A stretch of DNA of 23,631 nucleotides. It comes from JBFMFH01 sp040752275 (lineage in GTDB: Bacteria > Acidobacteriota > Vicinamibacteria > Vicinamibacterales > JAKQTR01). Every line of letters starts with the position of its first letter. The first letter of the stretch is position 1. The stretch is taken from contig JBFMFH010000029.1 in NCBI GenBank assembly GCA_040752275.1, positions 1 to 23,631 of the forward strand, read 5' to 3'. The translations under genes were made by a program, and so were the position numbers. The notes under the pieces are model-generated. The model had not been told where the DNA came from, searched no databases, and saw only the letters and a list, made by a program, of their open reading frames with translations. Positions 15,869 to 23,626 of the stretch are shown one piece after another.

Positions 15869-16502
15869 CCGCGACACCGACCTCGCGATCCTGACTTCGC
15901 CTCCCAATCTGGACCGCTTCCGCGCTGCCCTCGCAGATCTGCGGGCTGAGCGCATTGCCGTTCCGCCGTTCGAGGCTTCGTATCTCGAGCGGGGGCACGC
16001 CGTTCACTTCCGCTGCCATCATCCCGATGCCGACGGCATGCGGATCGACATCATGTCGGTCATGAGAGGTGTCGCTCCGTTCGACCAACTGTGGGACCGT
16101 CGGACCGCAATAGAGGTGGCCGGCGGCGAGTCGTACGACCTGCTGTCACTCGGCGATTTGGTGCAGGCCAAGAAGACGCAGCGTGACCGGGACTGGCCCA
16201 TGCTCCGGCGTCTTGTCGAGGTGCACTACCTCGCAAACCGGGAGGCTCCGACGCCTGAACGGATTGACTTCTGGTTGCGCGAACTCCGCACGCCGGCGCT
16301 GCTCGCCGAGGTCGCGTCGATGCATCCAGCTCGCGCGGGCGAACTGTCGACCGAGCGCGAAGCCTTGGTCGCAGCGTGTTCCGGTTCGATCGACGCGATC
16401 GCGGAGGAGCTTGCCTCCGAGGAACGGCGGGAGCGCAACGCGGACCGGGCGTACTGGGAGCCCCTGCGCCGCGAGCTGGAGGCGCTCCGACACCAGCGCT
16501 AA
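15759..16502 (+). CDS. Nucleotidyltransferase-fold protein (DUF6036/AbiEii-like)
   Basis: 247 residues from a TTG at 15759, chosen because GGGAGGG lies about 5 nt upstream; an ATG at 15795 is the alternative. The polymerase-beta-type nucleotidyltransferase core is visible. G24-G25 in LMGGQACVFYGAAEFS is followed by D39-T-D41 in RDTDLAIL, the metal-binding pair. A third acidic residue is likely in MRIDIMSVM. YDLLSLGDLVQAKKTQRDRD and a helical C-terminus follow. Enzymes of this type include toxins and resistance nucleotidyltransferases that modify RNA, protein or drugs. It follows the PIN toxin pair and overlaps the small acidic protein gene, which suggests a second toxin-antitoxin-like locus. 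Confidence 0.82.
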   Translation: MTPSPIRTVLSSMRRHGVRCLLMGGQACVFYGAAEFSRDTDLAILTSPPNLDRFRAALADLRAERIAVPPFEASYLERGHAVHFRCHHPDADGMRIDIMSVMRGVAPFDQLWDRRTAIEVAGGESYDLLSLGDLVQAKKTQRDRDWPMLRRLVEVHYLANREAPTPERIDFWLRELRTPALLAEVASMHPARAGELSTEREALVAACSGSIDAIAEELASEERRERNADRAYWEPLRRELEALRHQR

Positions 16503-16514
16503 GACGGCCGCAGC

Positions 16515-16715
16515 GTGCTGGTCGTCACGCCGCTCTCCGAGCTGGCGACGGCAGAGGCGCGTCCCGGGATGCTTCTGCTCGCAGCAGTTGCGGGGGTCGT
16601 TCTGCTGATCGCGTGCGCCAACGTCGTCCTGCTGCTGGTCGCGCTGGCCGGCTGCTACTTCCCGGCCCGGCGCATCACATGCGTCGACCCGGCGAGGGCG
16701 TTGCGCGCCGAGTAG
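16515..16715 (+). pseudogene. Relic of a MacB/FtsX-type ABC permease (ADOP-like)
   Basis: A 66-residue open frame joins two distant parts of this permease family. GMLLLAAVAGVVLLIACANV is the middle membrane segment, and VALAGCYFPARRITCVDPAR with ALRAE is the C-terminal end (usually ending PARRA-x-x-VDP-x-x-ALR-x-E). The several hundred residues normally between them are gone. The stop is in the expected place. It is a deletion relic and not a working gene. Upstream sequence runs directly from the nucleotidyltransferase stop. Confidence 0.75.
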
Positions 16716-17055
16716 CCTCGCCGGGGGTGATTGGCGTCCTGTCCCTCGACGTGGCTCGCCCTTTGGCCCCTCGAGTGCCTCGGGGTCGCTCCAAGCAGAG
16801 TCGAGGAGCGGCGGGCTCAGGGCGTGGTGAGCCCGTCGAACCACAGGACGGCCCTGAGCCTGTCGAAGGGCCGCATCCCGGGTCCGGGATCCCGGGTCTC
16901 CGGCCGCCACGCCGCGGCTGAGCTGGTCCCCGGTCCCTGGCCCCTGGCCCCTGTTCCCGCCCTGTCGCCTAGCGCCTGACGCCTGATCCCTGCCCTGAGG
17001 TATCATCAGCCGCCACCGTTGTCCCCGCGGCAGTCCGGCGCAGAGGAGATCGCTG
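16716..17055. repeat. Repeat-rich spacer with a REP-like palindrome
   Basis: No gene. GGCTCAGGGC (16814-16823) and GCCCTGAGCC (16851-16860) form a perfect 10-bp inverted repeat. The neighbouring GAGCCTGTCGAAGGGC resembles a motif dispersed in many bacterial genomes. At 16871-16899 TCCCGGG recurs. From about 16921 to 16998 there is a run of imperfect CCCTGGC/CCCTGNC repeats. The right end must hold the M14 gene promoter; none is clear. Confidence 0.55.
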
Positions 17056-19029
17056 ATGACCAAGACAGTGCGGCGCGTGTGCGCAGGAGCGGCCTGTGCG
17101 CTTCTGCTCGGCATGACGAGTGACATGCAGGCCCAGGTGCAGGCGCCCAAGGACGGGCAGGCCACGCATTGGACGGTTGCGGGCTACCGGCACGGCCCCA
17201 GTGCGTTCAAGCGCAACTTCCTGGTGGAGACGACGCCCCTCCAGGAAGGCGTGATGGACTTCAAGCACTACCACACCTATACGGAGACCGTCTCGTTCCT
17301 GAAGCAGTGGACCCAGCAGTATCCAAACCTGCTGGATCTGTACGTCGTCGCACAGAGCTTCGGCGGCGTCGACATCTACCAGGTGACGCTGACCAACAAG
17401 AAGACCGGCAAGCACACCGACAAGCCTGCCATGTATGTGGAGGGCAACCGCCACTCCGGCGAGGTCACGGCGGGGGAGTCGGCGCTCTGGATGCTGCACC
17501 ACATGCTCACGCGGTACGGCACCGATCCGGACATCACGCGGCTCGTCGACACGAACACCTACTACTTCAGGCCCGTGAACAACCCCGACGGCAGCCTGCT
17601 GTACCTGGAGACCGCTCAGACGAATCGGAGCACGATTCGCCCGGTGGACAACGATCGGGATGGCCTGCTGGACGAGGACCCGGCCGAGGATCTGGATGGC
17701 GACGGGTTCGTCCGGCAGATGCGCGTGAAGGTGGAGATGGGCAAGGGCGACTCTGTCATCGACACGCGCGATCCCAAGGGCCGGCTGATGAGGCGCGTCG
17801 GCGCGGGCAAGGGCGACTACCTGCTGCTGGCCGAGGGTCTCGACAACGACAGGGACGGCCGGGTCAACGAGGACGGCGTCGGCGGCCTGGATCTTCACCG
17901 GAACTACCCGGAGAACTGGCGGCCCGAGACCGAGGAGACTAGCCGCGGCTTTACCCAGGGCGGCGCCGGCGAGTACCCGATGTCGGAGGTCGAAACGCGC
18001 GCTGTGGTCGCCTTCCTGCTGACTCATCCGAACGTGTCGGTTGTTAACACGATGGATACGACCGTGCCGATGCTGCTGCGCCCGCCCTCGACCTCGCCGA
18101 GCGACGAACGGATGTACCCCGAGGATCTCGCCCTCTACAAGGCCTTCGACACCAGGGGCAAGGAGATCACCGGCTACACCAGGGCCGGCGACGTCTATGC
18201 GGATTACGGCCGCAACAACCCGCTCTTCGGCCACAGCCCGGACTTCGGGTACTGGCAGTACGGGGCCATCTGGTACGGCGACGAACTGTGGAACGGCGGC
18301 AACGTCGGCGACTACAACAAGGACGGTGTCGTGAACGACGAGCTGGACCAGCTCCAGTACAACGACAAGGAGCTGAAGGTCAGCCGGTTCCAGCCCTGGA
18401 CCAAGATTATCCACCCCGAGTACGGCGAGGCCGAGGTCGGAGGCTGGAACCCGAAGTTCTGGCGCCAGAACCCGCCGCCGGAGCTGCTTGAGACCTGGGC
18501 GGAGAAAGAGGCCCGCTTCAACCTGATGCTGGCGGCCAGCCTCCCCAAGGTGATCGTGGCGGAGCCGACGATCACGCAGAAAGGCAACGAATACACCATC
18601 GAGGTGAGCCTCGAGAATCAGGGTGTGATTCCGACGGCGCTGAAGCAGGCCCAGCTCGTGAAGATCGTCCGTCCGGACACGGTGTCGATGGTCTTCCCCC
18701 CAGGGATGATGTCGATCCCGGCCGGAGGTCGCGGCGGACGGGGCGAGGGTGGCGGCCGCGGTGATGTGCCCGCCATGGGCGGCGGCCGGGGCGGACGCGG
18801 GGCGGCGGGCGCTCAGGCGGGGCCGGCACAGCCGAGCACCGACAAGGTGATCATGGTCGAGCCGCAGGTCCGACCGACCGTCACGATCGACAGGCTCGCA
18901 GGCGGCGAAAAGAAGTCGGTGACCTTCAAGGTCCGCCTCAACGGCATCAGCGGCACGGAGTGCACGCTGCAGTACTCGTCGACGCGGGGCGGGGTTATCA
19001 AGCGGAAGGTGTTCATCGGCACGAAGTAG
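17056..19029 (+). CDS. Secreted M14-family zinc carboxypeptidase-like protein
   Basis: 657 residues with a signal peptide (cleavage near residue 26, MQA-Q). The M14 domain spans about 65-420. Zinc motif H133-S-G-E136, then DLHRNYPENW (279-288; the family usually has DLNRN), LLRPPS, and E410 in IWYGDELW as probable catalytic glutamate. The usual third zinc-ligand histidine is not found: by my alignment its place holds D334 in NTMDTTVPMLLRP. An Asp-rich segment (DNDRDGLLDEDPAEDLDGDG, about 198-217) and a second (DNDRDGRVNEDG) look like calcium-binding loops. The C-terminus (about 500-657) is a beta-rich module interrupted by a Gly/Arg-rich stretch (about 556-592). GAGGAGA precedes the ATG. It probably acts on peptides outside the inner membrane. 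Confidence 0.88.
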   Translation: MTKTVRRVCAGAACALLLGMTSDMQAQVQAPKDGQATHWTVAGYRHGPSAFKRNFLVETTPLQEGVMDFKHYHTYTETVSFLKQWTQQYPNLLDLYVVAQSFGGVDIYQVTLTNKKTGKHTDKPAMYVEGNRHSGEVTAGESALWMLHHMLTRYGTDPDITRLVDTNTYYFRPVNNPDGSLLYLETAQTNRSTIRPVDNDRDGLLDEDPAEDLDGDGFVRQMRVKVEMGKGDSVIDTRDPKGRLMRRVGAGKGDYLLLAEGLDNDRDGRVNEDGVGGLDLHRNYPENWRPETEETSRGFTQGGAGEYPMSEVETRAVVAFLLTHPNVSVVNTMDTTVPMLLRPPSTSPSDERMYPEDLALYKAFDTRGKEITGYTRAGDVYADYGRNNPLFGHSPDFGYWQYGAIWYGDELWNGGNVGDYNKDGVVNDELDQLQYNDKELKVSRFQPWTKIIHPEYGEAEVGGWNPKFWRQNPPPELLETWAEKEARFNLMLAASLPKVIVAEPTITQKGNEYTIEVSLENQGVIPTALKQAQLVKIVRPDTVSMVFPPGMMSIPAGGRGGRGEGGGRGDVPAMGGGRGGRGAAGAQAGPAQPSTDKVIMVEPQVRPTVTIDRLAGGEKKSVTFKVRLNGISGTECTLQYSSTRGGVIKRKVFIGTK

Positions 19030-19120
19030 GAGCCACAGGCGTGCTATGAGGAGATCGCGTCCGGTGTCGCGAGGGCCGGCGAGCCCCGTGACCCGGACGG
19101 CGGGATCCCGTCGCCCAAGG

Positions 19121-20284
19121 CTACCGGCCAGAGACAACGCCCAGCGCCCAGGCGGCCTGGCGCCGCACGTGGGGATCCTCGTCTTTCAGCGCGGCGGCCA
19201 GGGCGTTGGCAGCCCTACCGTCACCGATCGCGCCCAACGCCCAGGCCGCCTGCGAGCGGACGCGAGCGTCCTGGTCCTTCAACGCGCCGACGAGACCGTC
19301 GACGGCGGCCCGGTCGTCGATGGCGCCGAGGGCCCAGGCCGCCTGCGACCGAACCCGCGCTTCGACATCCTTGAGCGCGGCAACGAGGCCGGTCGTGGCA
19401 CGCGTGTCGCCGATCGCGCCAAGGGCCCAGGCGGCTTGCGACCGCACGCCGGCGTCACGGTCCTCGAGCGCGGCCACCAGAGCAGCAACGGCGGCGCGAT
19501 CGTCGATGGCACCGAGTGCCCAGGCGACCTGCGCGCGCACTAGAGCGTCGGCGTCTCTCATGGCCGAAACGAGCGCTGGAACGGCACTGGGAGCGTCGAT
19601 CGCACCGAGCGCCCACGCGGCCTGGCGCCTTACCGCCGACTCCGGATCCTCGAGGGCCGACGAGAGCGGTCCGGCGGCGCGTTGATCGTCGATCGCCCCC
19701 AGCGCCCACGCCACCTGCGACCGCACGCGGCCGTCCTGGTCCTTCAAGGCCGCGATGAGGGGCGGCACGCTCCGGGCATCGTCGAGGGCGCCCAGGGCCC
19801 AGGCGGCCTCCCTGCGCACGCCGGCCTCCGGATCCTCGAGCGCTGAGACGAGCGGGTCGACGGCGCGGCGATCGTCGAGGGCGCCCAACGCGAATGCCGC
19901 GTTCTTCCGCGCGCTCCAGCGGGGATCGCGCAGGGCGTCGATGAGAGCCCTGAACGCCGCCTGGCCAATAGACGCGAGGGCCGATGCCGCCTCCCGTCCG
20001 GGCGTCGTCGGCTCGCCGGGATCGCCCCGCCAGCCCCAGTTGCGATGGCCGCAGACATCGGGATTGACCGGTGTCGCGTCGGCGAGCGTTTCGATGAGCA
20101 TCGGGATGGCGGCCACCGCCTTCGTGCCCAAGTCCTTCAGCGCACATGCAGCCCTGGCGCGAACTGCCGCATCCGTCGAACGGAGTGCTGCGACGTGCGT
20201 GTCGACGCCGCTCTGCGTCGAATCAGCCACCGCGGTGACGGCGGCGACGACAACCGACATGAACGTCACGATCCATCGAGTCAT
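19121..20284 (-). CDS. Secreted HEAT-repeat protein (PBS-lyase-type repeats)
   Basis: 387 residues. A signal peptide (MTRWIVTFMSVVVAAVTAVA) is followed by a divergent helical part (about 25-110) with one unusual insert (PVNPDVCGHRNWGWRGDPGE). Then come nine near-perfect 31-residue HEAT-like units, each with a VRxQAAWALGAIDD-type core. These solenoids bind proteins. No catalytic site is visible. The ATG at 20282-20284 has AAGGAGA upstream. The repeat unit resembles the one fused to the M56 peptidase at 20514-23039. A BlaI-type operator lies about 100 bp upstream, so the gene probably belongs to the BlaI regulon. The final repeat is slightly degenerate (GVVSGR). Confidence 0.9.
   Translation of the reverse strand: MTRWIVTFMSVVVAAVTAVADSTQSGVDTHVAALRSTDAAVRARAACALKDLGTKAVAAIPMLIETLADATPVNPDVCGHRNWGWRGDPGEPTTPGREAASALASIGQAAFRALIDALRDPRWSARKNAAFALGALDDRRAVDPLVSALEDPEAGVRREAAWALGALDDARSVPPLIAALKDQDGRVRSQVAWALGAIDDQRAAGPLSSALEDPESAVRRQAAWALGAIDAPSAVPALVSAMRDADALVRAQVAWALGAIDDRAAVAALVAALEDRDAGVRSQAAWALGAIGDTRATTGLVAALKDVEARVRSQAAWALGAIDDRAAVDGLVGALKDQDARVRSQAAWALGAIGDGRAANALAAALKDEDPHVRRQAAWALGVVSGR
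19130..19905 (-). repeat. 93-nt tandem coding repeats
   Basis: About eight to nine copies of a 93-nt unit encode the 31-residue HEAT units. Conserved DNA stretches encode AWALGAI in each unit. Such repeats can gain or lose units by recombination or slippage. Confidence 0.8.
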
Positions 20285-20385
20285 GAGCTTCTCCTTGCGG
20301 TGAACCCCCCTACGCCGGCTGACGCCCGTTCTCCGGCGTGTCCTGCGCACTGCCGCCGTCGCCGTGCTCGCGTGGTGTGGGCGAT

Positions 20386-20405
20386 GATGCTAAGCATTTA
20401 GCATC
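20386..20405. promoter_or_regulatory. BlaI-type operator upstream of the secreted HEAT gene
   Basis: GATGCTAA-GCAT-TTAGCATC is a perfect 8-bp inverted repeat. It contains TGCTA-N6-TAGCA (20388-20403), the same geometry as both sites at the blaI promoter. It lies about 100 bp upstream of the start at 20284. Regulation by BlaI is inferred from the match. No convincing -10/-35 pair is seen around it. Confidence 0.6.
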
Positions 20406-20454
20406 TCCACGCCACACAAAGGCAGGGCCCGGCCGCCCTGCCGGTCACTCGCGA

Positions 20455-20503
20455 GGCTCCGCTTCAGACCCCCGAGCCTGTGTCCGTGCGGCTCCGCTTC
20501 AGA
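20455..20503 (+). repeat. Direct repeat of GGCTCCGCTTCAGA
   Basis: The 14-mer occurs at 20455-20468 and 20490-20503, a 35-bp period, between the operator and the end of the M56 gene. Its role is unknown. Confidence 0.6.
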
Positions 20504-20513
20504 GGGCCGAGAG

Positions 20514-23039
20514 CTAGCGGTCGCGGCCGCCGATGACCCGTGACAGCGCGAGCGCCGCAGCCCTCCTCACGTCCGCGTCCGCATCCTTGAGCGCGGCTGT
20601 CAGCGCGTCGCTCGCCTTCGGATCGCGAATCTGACCCAGGGCGTGCGCGGCGCTCTGCCGCACATCGGCTGACGCGGCCCGCAGCGCGGCGATGAGCGCA
20701 TCGACCGCACGGCCATCCCGCAACTGGCCTAGAGCGAGTGCCGCGCTCTGCTGTATGTCCGGCGACTCGTCGCCCAGCGCGGCGATAAGCGGCTCGACGG
20801 CCGACGCGTCGCGGATCTGCCCCAGGGCGAACGCCGCCTGCTCACGGACGTCGGGCTTCGGGTCCTTCAGCAGTGTCGTCAACGCCGGGACGGCCGCCGG
20901 GTCGCGCAGCTGCGACAAGGCAAAGGCCGCCTGCTCCCGGACATCCTCGTCCGCGTCCGCGACGGCCTTGGTCAGGGCCGGCACCGCCCGCCGGTCGCGC
21001 AACTGCGACAGGGCGAACACCGCCTTCTCGCGGACATCCGGCTTCGCGTCGTTCAGAAGCGCCATCAGGGCGGGAGTTGCCTCATCGTCACGCAGCTGGC
21101 TCAGGGCGAAGGCCGATTGCTCGCGCACGTCCTCGTCCGCGTCGCCGAGTGCCTTGATGAGGACCGGCGTGGCGCGCCGATCCCGGAGTTGCGAGAGGGC
21201 GAACACCGCCTGCTCGCGGACTTCGGCGTTCTGGTCCGAGACGACCGCAAGCAGCGGCTCTACTGCACGCACGTCCCGCATCTGGCCCAGGGCGAACGCC
21301 GCGTGTTCGCGGACGCCCGGCGACGGATCGGCAAGGGCCTTGATCAGGGCGTCGACGGCTCCCGGATCCCGCAAGCGACCAAGGGCCATTGCGGCCTGCT
21401 CGCGCACGTCGGATGACGTGTCGTCGAGGGCCTTCATCAGCGCCGCCGTCGTCCGGCGATCGCCGATCCGGGCCAGCGTCACGAGCGCCTGGTGGCGCAC
21501 GTCCCCGTCCACGTCGTCGAGCGCAGCCACCAAGGCATCGATGATCTTCTGGTCGACTGGCTGCCGCTGATCGTCGCGGCCGAGCACCCGCGGCGCCGGT
21601 GTCGGCGTGGGGGTCGGCATCGGGGTGGGCGTGGGGTGCTGGCCCGTGCCGGCGGCGCCGAGCGAATCGAGCGTGTCGCGGACGGCGAGGTCAAGGGAGC
21701 CGATTGACCGCATGCCGCTGGCAGAACGGACGGCCGAGTCGGCCGCCTCCCGCACAGCGTCGGCGGGGGACAGCAAGGCGACATCGGCCGGCTCGGCACT
21801 CATGCCGATGATGAGGTCGGACGTGGCACCGCTGGTGGCGCGCTCGCCGGCCTCCACGGCCGCCAGCATCGGCACGAGCACGGCGAGCGCGAGGACCGCC
21901 AGAGCGGCGGCCGCACGCGTGGGCGTTCGGCGTGGGAGATCGGGGTCGAGAATGGCCAGCAAGCGTCCCTCCAGTTGCGAGCGTCGCGCCATCGACACGG
22001 TGGCCCACGAAAGCAGATCCGCCGGACGCAAGGCGCGAGCGATGTCAAGGAGCTGTTCGGCGTAGTCGCCGCCGTCGGCTCCGGCGGCGAGGACCGTGTC
22101 GTCGCAGGCGCGCTCGCGTTCCGCGCGCAAGCGGGCGGCGGCGACCCAGGCCAACGGGTTGAACCAGTACAACGCGCACACGAGGCCGGCCACGGTCTGC
22201 GTGAGACAGTCGCGACGCCTCACGTGCGCCAGTTCGTGGAGCAGCACGGCGCGCAGGCGAGCATCCGGCCAGTCGGCCGCGACCGACGGCACCATGACCA
22301 CGGGCCGAAAAAGGCCCCAGGTCATGGGCATCGCCGAAGGGGCACCTTCGATGAACCGAGGTGTCCGCGCGAGGCCCGCCTGCCCGCTGAGCACGCGTGC
22401 GAGCGGCTCCCAACCAGGCGCCTCGGCCGTCCGACGCGCCATCCGCCGGACGCGGATGTGACCGACGACGAGGCGGCCCACGAGCACGAATGCCACCGCG
22501 CCCCAGATGGCGAGCAGCGTGGCGGCCCCGGGCAGGATCAGGACGAGGAGCTGGCCGGCCGTGGAACCCGCGCCGGCGCCCGCCACTGGTTGCGCCGCCT
22601 CCCTCGGTCCCGGGTCGGGCATCGTGCCCGGCGCCGGGTTGGCCTGCTGCCCCGCGGCGGGCGGGGCAGGGTGGTCGCCCGCAGACGGCGTTGCCGGTCC
22701 GCTGGTCCCGAGTGCTTCGACTCGCGAGTACGGCCACGATTCGTTCCCGCCGAACGTGGTCGGATCCGCTCGCTCAGCACTCAGAGAGCCTGCGCTGGGC
22801 AGCACGGGTAGCGTCCAGGCCGGAAGCACGATCATCAGCACGGGCGTTGCGAGACTGCCGGCCAGCGCCATCGACCAGACGAGGTGGCGCACGGCGGCAG
22901 ACCTGCGCCGCAGCGCCAGAGTCAGCAGTCCTGCACCGGCGAGCAGCATGGTCGCCTTGAGCACGGCGTTGGCCAGGATCGGCAGCCACCCGTGACCGCC
23001 AGCCAGCCACCGCGCGAAATCTGCCATCAGCTGTGTCAT
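20514..23039 (-). CDS. M56 (BlaR1/MecR1-like) metallopeptidase fused to HEAT repeats
   Basis: 841 residues. N-terminal membrane helices (about 20-42, 53-75) precede a long Pro/Ala-rich linker (about 76-165), a third helix (about 168-198) and the M56 peptidase domain. Zinc motif H268-E269-L-A-H272 and E309-R-A-C312-D313 are intact, so it should be an active membrane protease. A fourth helix follows near 377-394 (ALAVLALAVLVPMLAAVEAG). BlaR1 would carry an external penicillin-binding sensor domain at this point. Here a linker rich in Pro/Thr leads to eleven 31-residue HEAT units (about 500-841; VREQAAFALSQLRD type). Its start overlaps the blaI stop by 4 nt (ATGA). By analogy it senses a signal and triggers cleavage of BlaI. 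Confidence 0.93.
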   Translation of the reverse strand: MTQLMADFARWLAGGHGWLPILANAVLKATMLLAGAGLLTLALRRRSAAVRHLVWSMALAGSLATPVLMIVLPAWTLPVLPSAGSLSAERADPTTFGGNESWPYSRVEALGTSGPATPSAGDHPAPPAAGQQANPAPGTMPDPGPREAAQPVAGAGAGSTAGQLLVLILPGAATLLAIWGAVAFVLVGRLVVGHIRVRRMARRTAEAPGWEPLARVLSGQAGLARTPRFIEGAPSAMPMTWGLFRPVVMVPSVAADWPDARLRAVLLHELAHVRRRDCLTQTVAGLVCALYWFNPLAWVAAARLRAERERACDDTVLAAGADGGDYAEQLLDIARALRPADLLSWATVSMARRSQLEGRLLAILDPDLPRRTPTRAAAALAVLALAVLVPMLAAVEAGERATSGATSDLIIGMSAEPADVALLSPADAVREAADSAVRSASGMRSIGSLDLAVRDTLDSLGAAGTGQHPTPTPMPTPTPTPAPRVLGRDDQRQPVDQKIIDALVAALDDVDGDVRHQALVTLARIGDRRTTAALMKALDDTSSDVREQAAMALGRLRDPGAVDALIKALADPSPGVREHAAFALGQMRDVRAVEPLLAVVSDQNAEVREQAVFALSQLRDRRATPVLIKALGDADEDVREQSAFALSQLRDDEATPALMALLNDAKPDVREKAVFALSQLRDRRAVPALTKAVADADEDVREQAAFALSQLRDPAAVPALTTLLKDPKPDVREQAAFALGQIRDASAVEPLIAALGDESPDIQQSAALALGQLRDGRAVDALIAALRAASADVRQSAAHALGQIRDPKASDALTAALKDADADVRRAAALALSRVIGGRDR
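20530..21510 (-). repeat. 93-nt tandem coding repeats in the M56 gene
   Basis: Eleven copies of a 93-nt unit encode the C-terminal HEAT units. Units 4 to 8 are the most alike (FALSQLRD cores), suggesting recent internal duplication. Confidence 0.8.
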
Positions 23040-23437
23040 CGGCGTGTCCTCTCAGGCCGGCGTGCTTCGTCTATCAGAGCGGCCAGCTTGTCGAGCTCGG
23101 CGTTGGACAAGCTGGACGACGAGGCGTCGAGCAACGCCGACACGGCATCGCCCACGGAGCCGTCGTAGAAGGTCCGCACCAGATGGCCCAGTGCGGATCG
23201 GGCGGCTGTGTCGCGGGGCTGCCTGGCCGTGTAGACGTAGCGCGGCCCGTCCTGGTCGTGTCGGACGTGGCCCTTCTCCTCGAGAATGCGCAGCAGGGCG
23301 CGCACAGCCGAGTAGCTGGGTGGATCGGCAAGGCCGTCGAGGACTTGCTGGACGGTGGCCTGGCCGAGGGCGTAGAGGACGTCCAGGATTTCCCGCTCGC
23401 GGCGGGAGAGGCGGGGAAGCCGAGGCGTTGGGGTCAT
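23036..23437 (-). CDS. blaI: BlaI/MecI-family transcriptional repressor
   Basis: 133 residues from the ATG at 23435-23437. A winged-helix domain is clear: LSRREREILDVLYALGQATV, VLDGLADPPSYSAVRALLRI and LEEKGHVRHDQDGPRYVYTA. A C-terminal dimerisation region follows (about 85-133). A longer frame exists upstream but would start inside the operators, so the internal ATG is preferred. There is no ribosome site. The predicted -10 lies so close that the mRNA is probably leaderless. Family members repress their own operon and are inactivated by proteolysis after M56 signalling. The next gene encodes that M56 protease. Confidence 0.93.
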   Translation of the reverse strand: MTPTPRLPRLSRREREILDVLYALGQATVQQVLDGLADPPSYSAVRALLRILEEKGHVRHDQDGPRYVYTARQPRDTAARSALGHLVRTFYDGSVGDAVSALLDASSSSLSNAELDKLAALIDEARRPERTRR

Positions 23438-23438
23438 C

Positions 23439-23475
23439 GTGCTAAGAATATAGCACAATGCTAAGTTCATAGCAA
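23439..23475 (-). promoter_or_regulatory. blaI promoter with two tandem BlaI operators
   Basis: Operator 1 is GTGCTA-AGAATA-TAGCAC (23439-23456); operator 2 is TGCTA-AGTTCA-TAGCA (23459-23474). They start 19 bp apart. On the minus strand TTGCTA (23470-23475), a 17-nt spacer and TATATT (23447-23452) make a good core promoter lying inside the operators. Transcription would start about 0-4 nt before the blaI ATG. Confidence 0.7.
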
Positions 23476-23505
23476 GTAGCACACGCCTCGGTGGTCTGAG
23501 GCGCA

Positions 23506-23626
23506 GCCTCGCTAGACGTCTTGAAGGCCAAGATCCGTTGCAGATGAGTCAAGTTTCGCTCCGGCCTTCAAGACGTCTACGCCCCGCCGCAGGCGGGGCA
23601 AAGCCAACACTGTGATCTAGCGAGGC
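23506..23626. repeat. Nested inverted repeats (possible MITE end or structured element)
   Basis: Outer arms are GCCTCGCTAGA (23506-23516) and TCTAGCGAGGC (23616-23626). Inside is a perfect 17-bp stem (23513-23529 with 23563-23579, core GACGTCTTGAAGG) around a 33-nt loop. Next to it is a hairpin GCCCCGCC-GCA-GGCGGGGC (23581-23599). No coding capacity. The element lies upstream of blaI and may continue beyond the window. Confidence 0.65.

Noticed and set aside
16969..19137. 722-residue open frame antisense to the M14 gene
   Set aside because: A high-GC shadow frame; the sense strand encodes a full secreted peptidase with recognisable motifs.
19130..21510. Regular DNA repeats that could suggest a CRISPR array or satellite
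   Set aside because: The 93-nt period encodes 31-residue HEAT units in two open genes, with no unique spacers.
23438..23482. N-terminal extension of BlaI upstream of 23437
   Set aside because: It would place coding sequence across the promoter and both operators, and family members start near the PRLSRREREIL segment.
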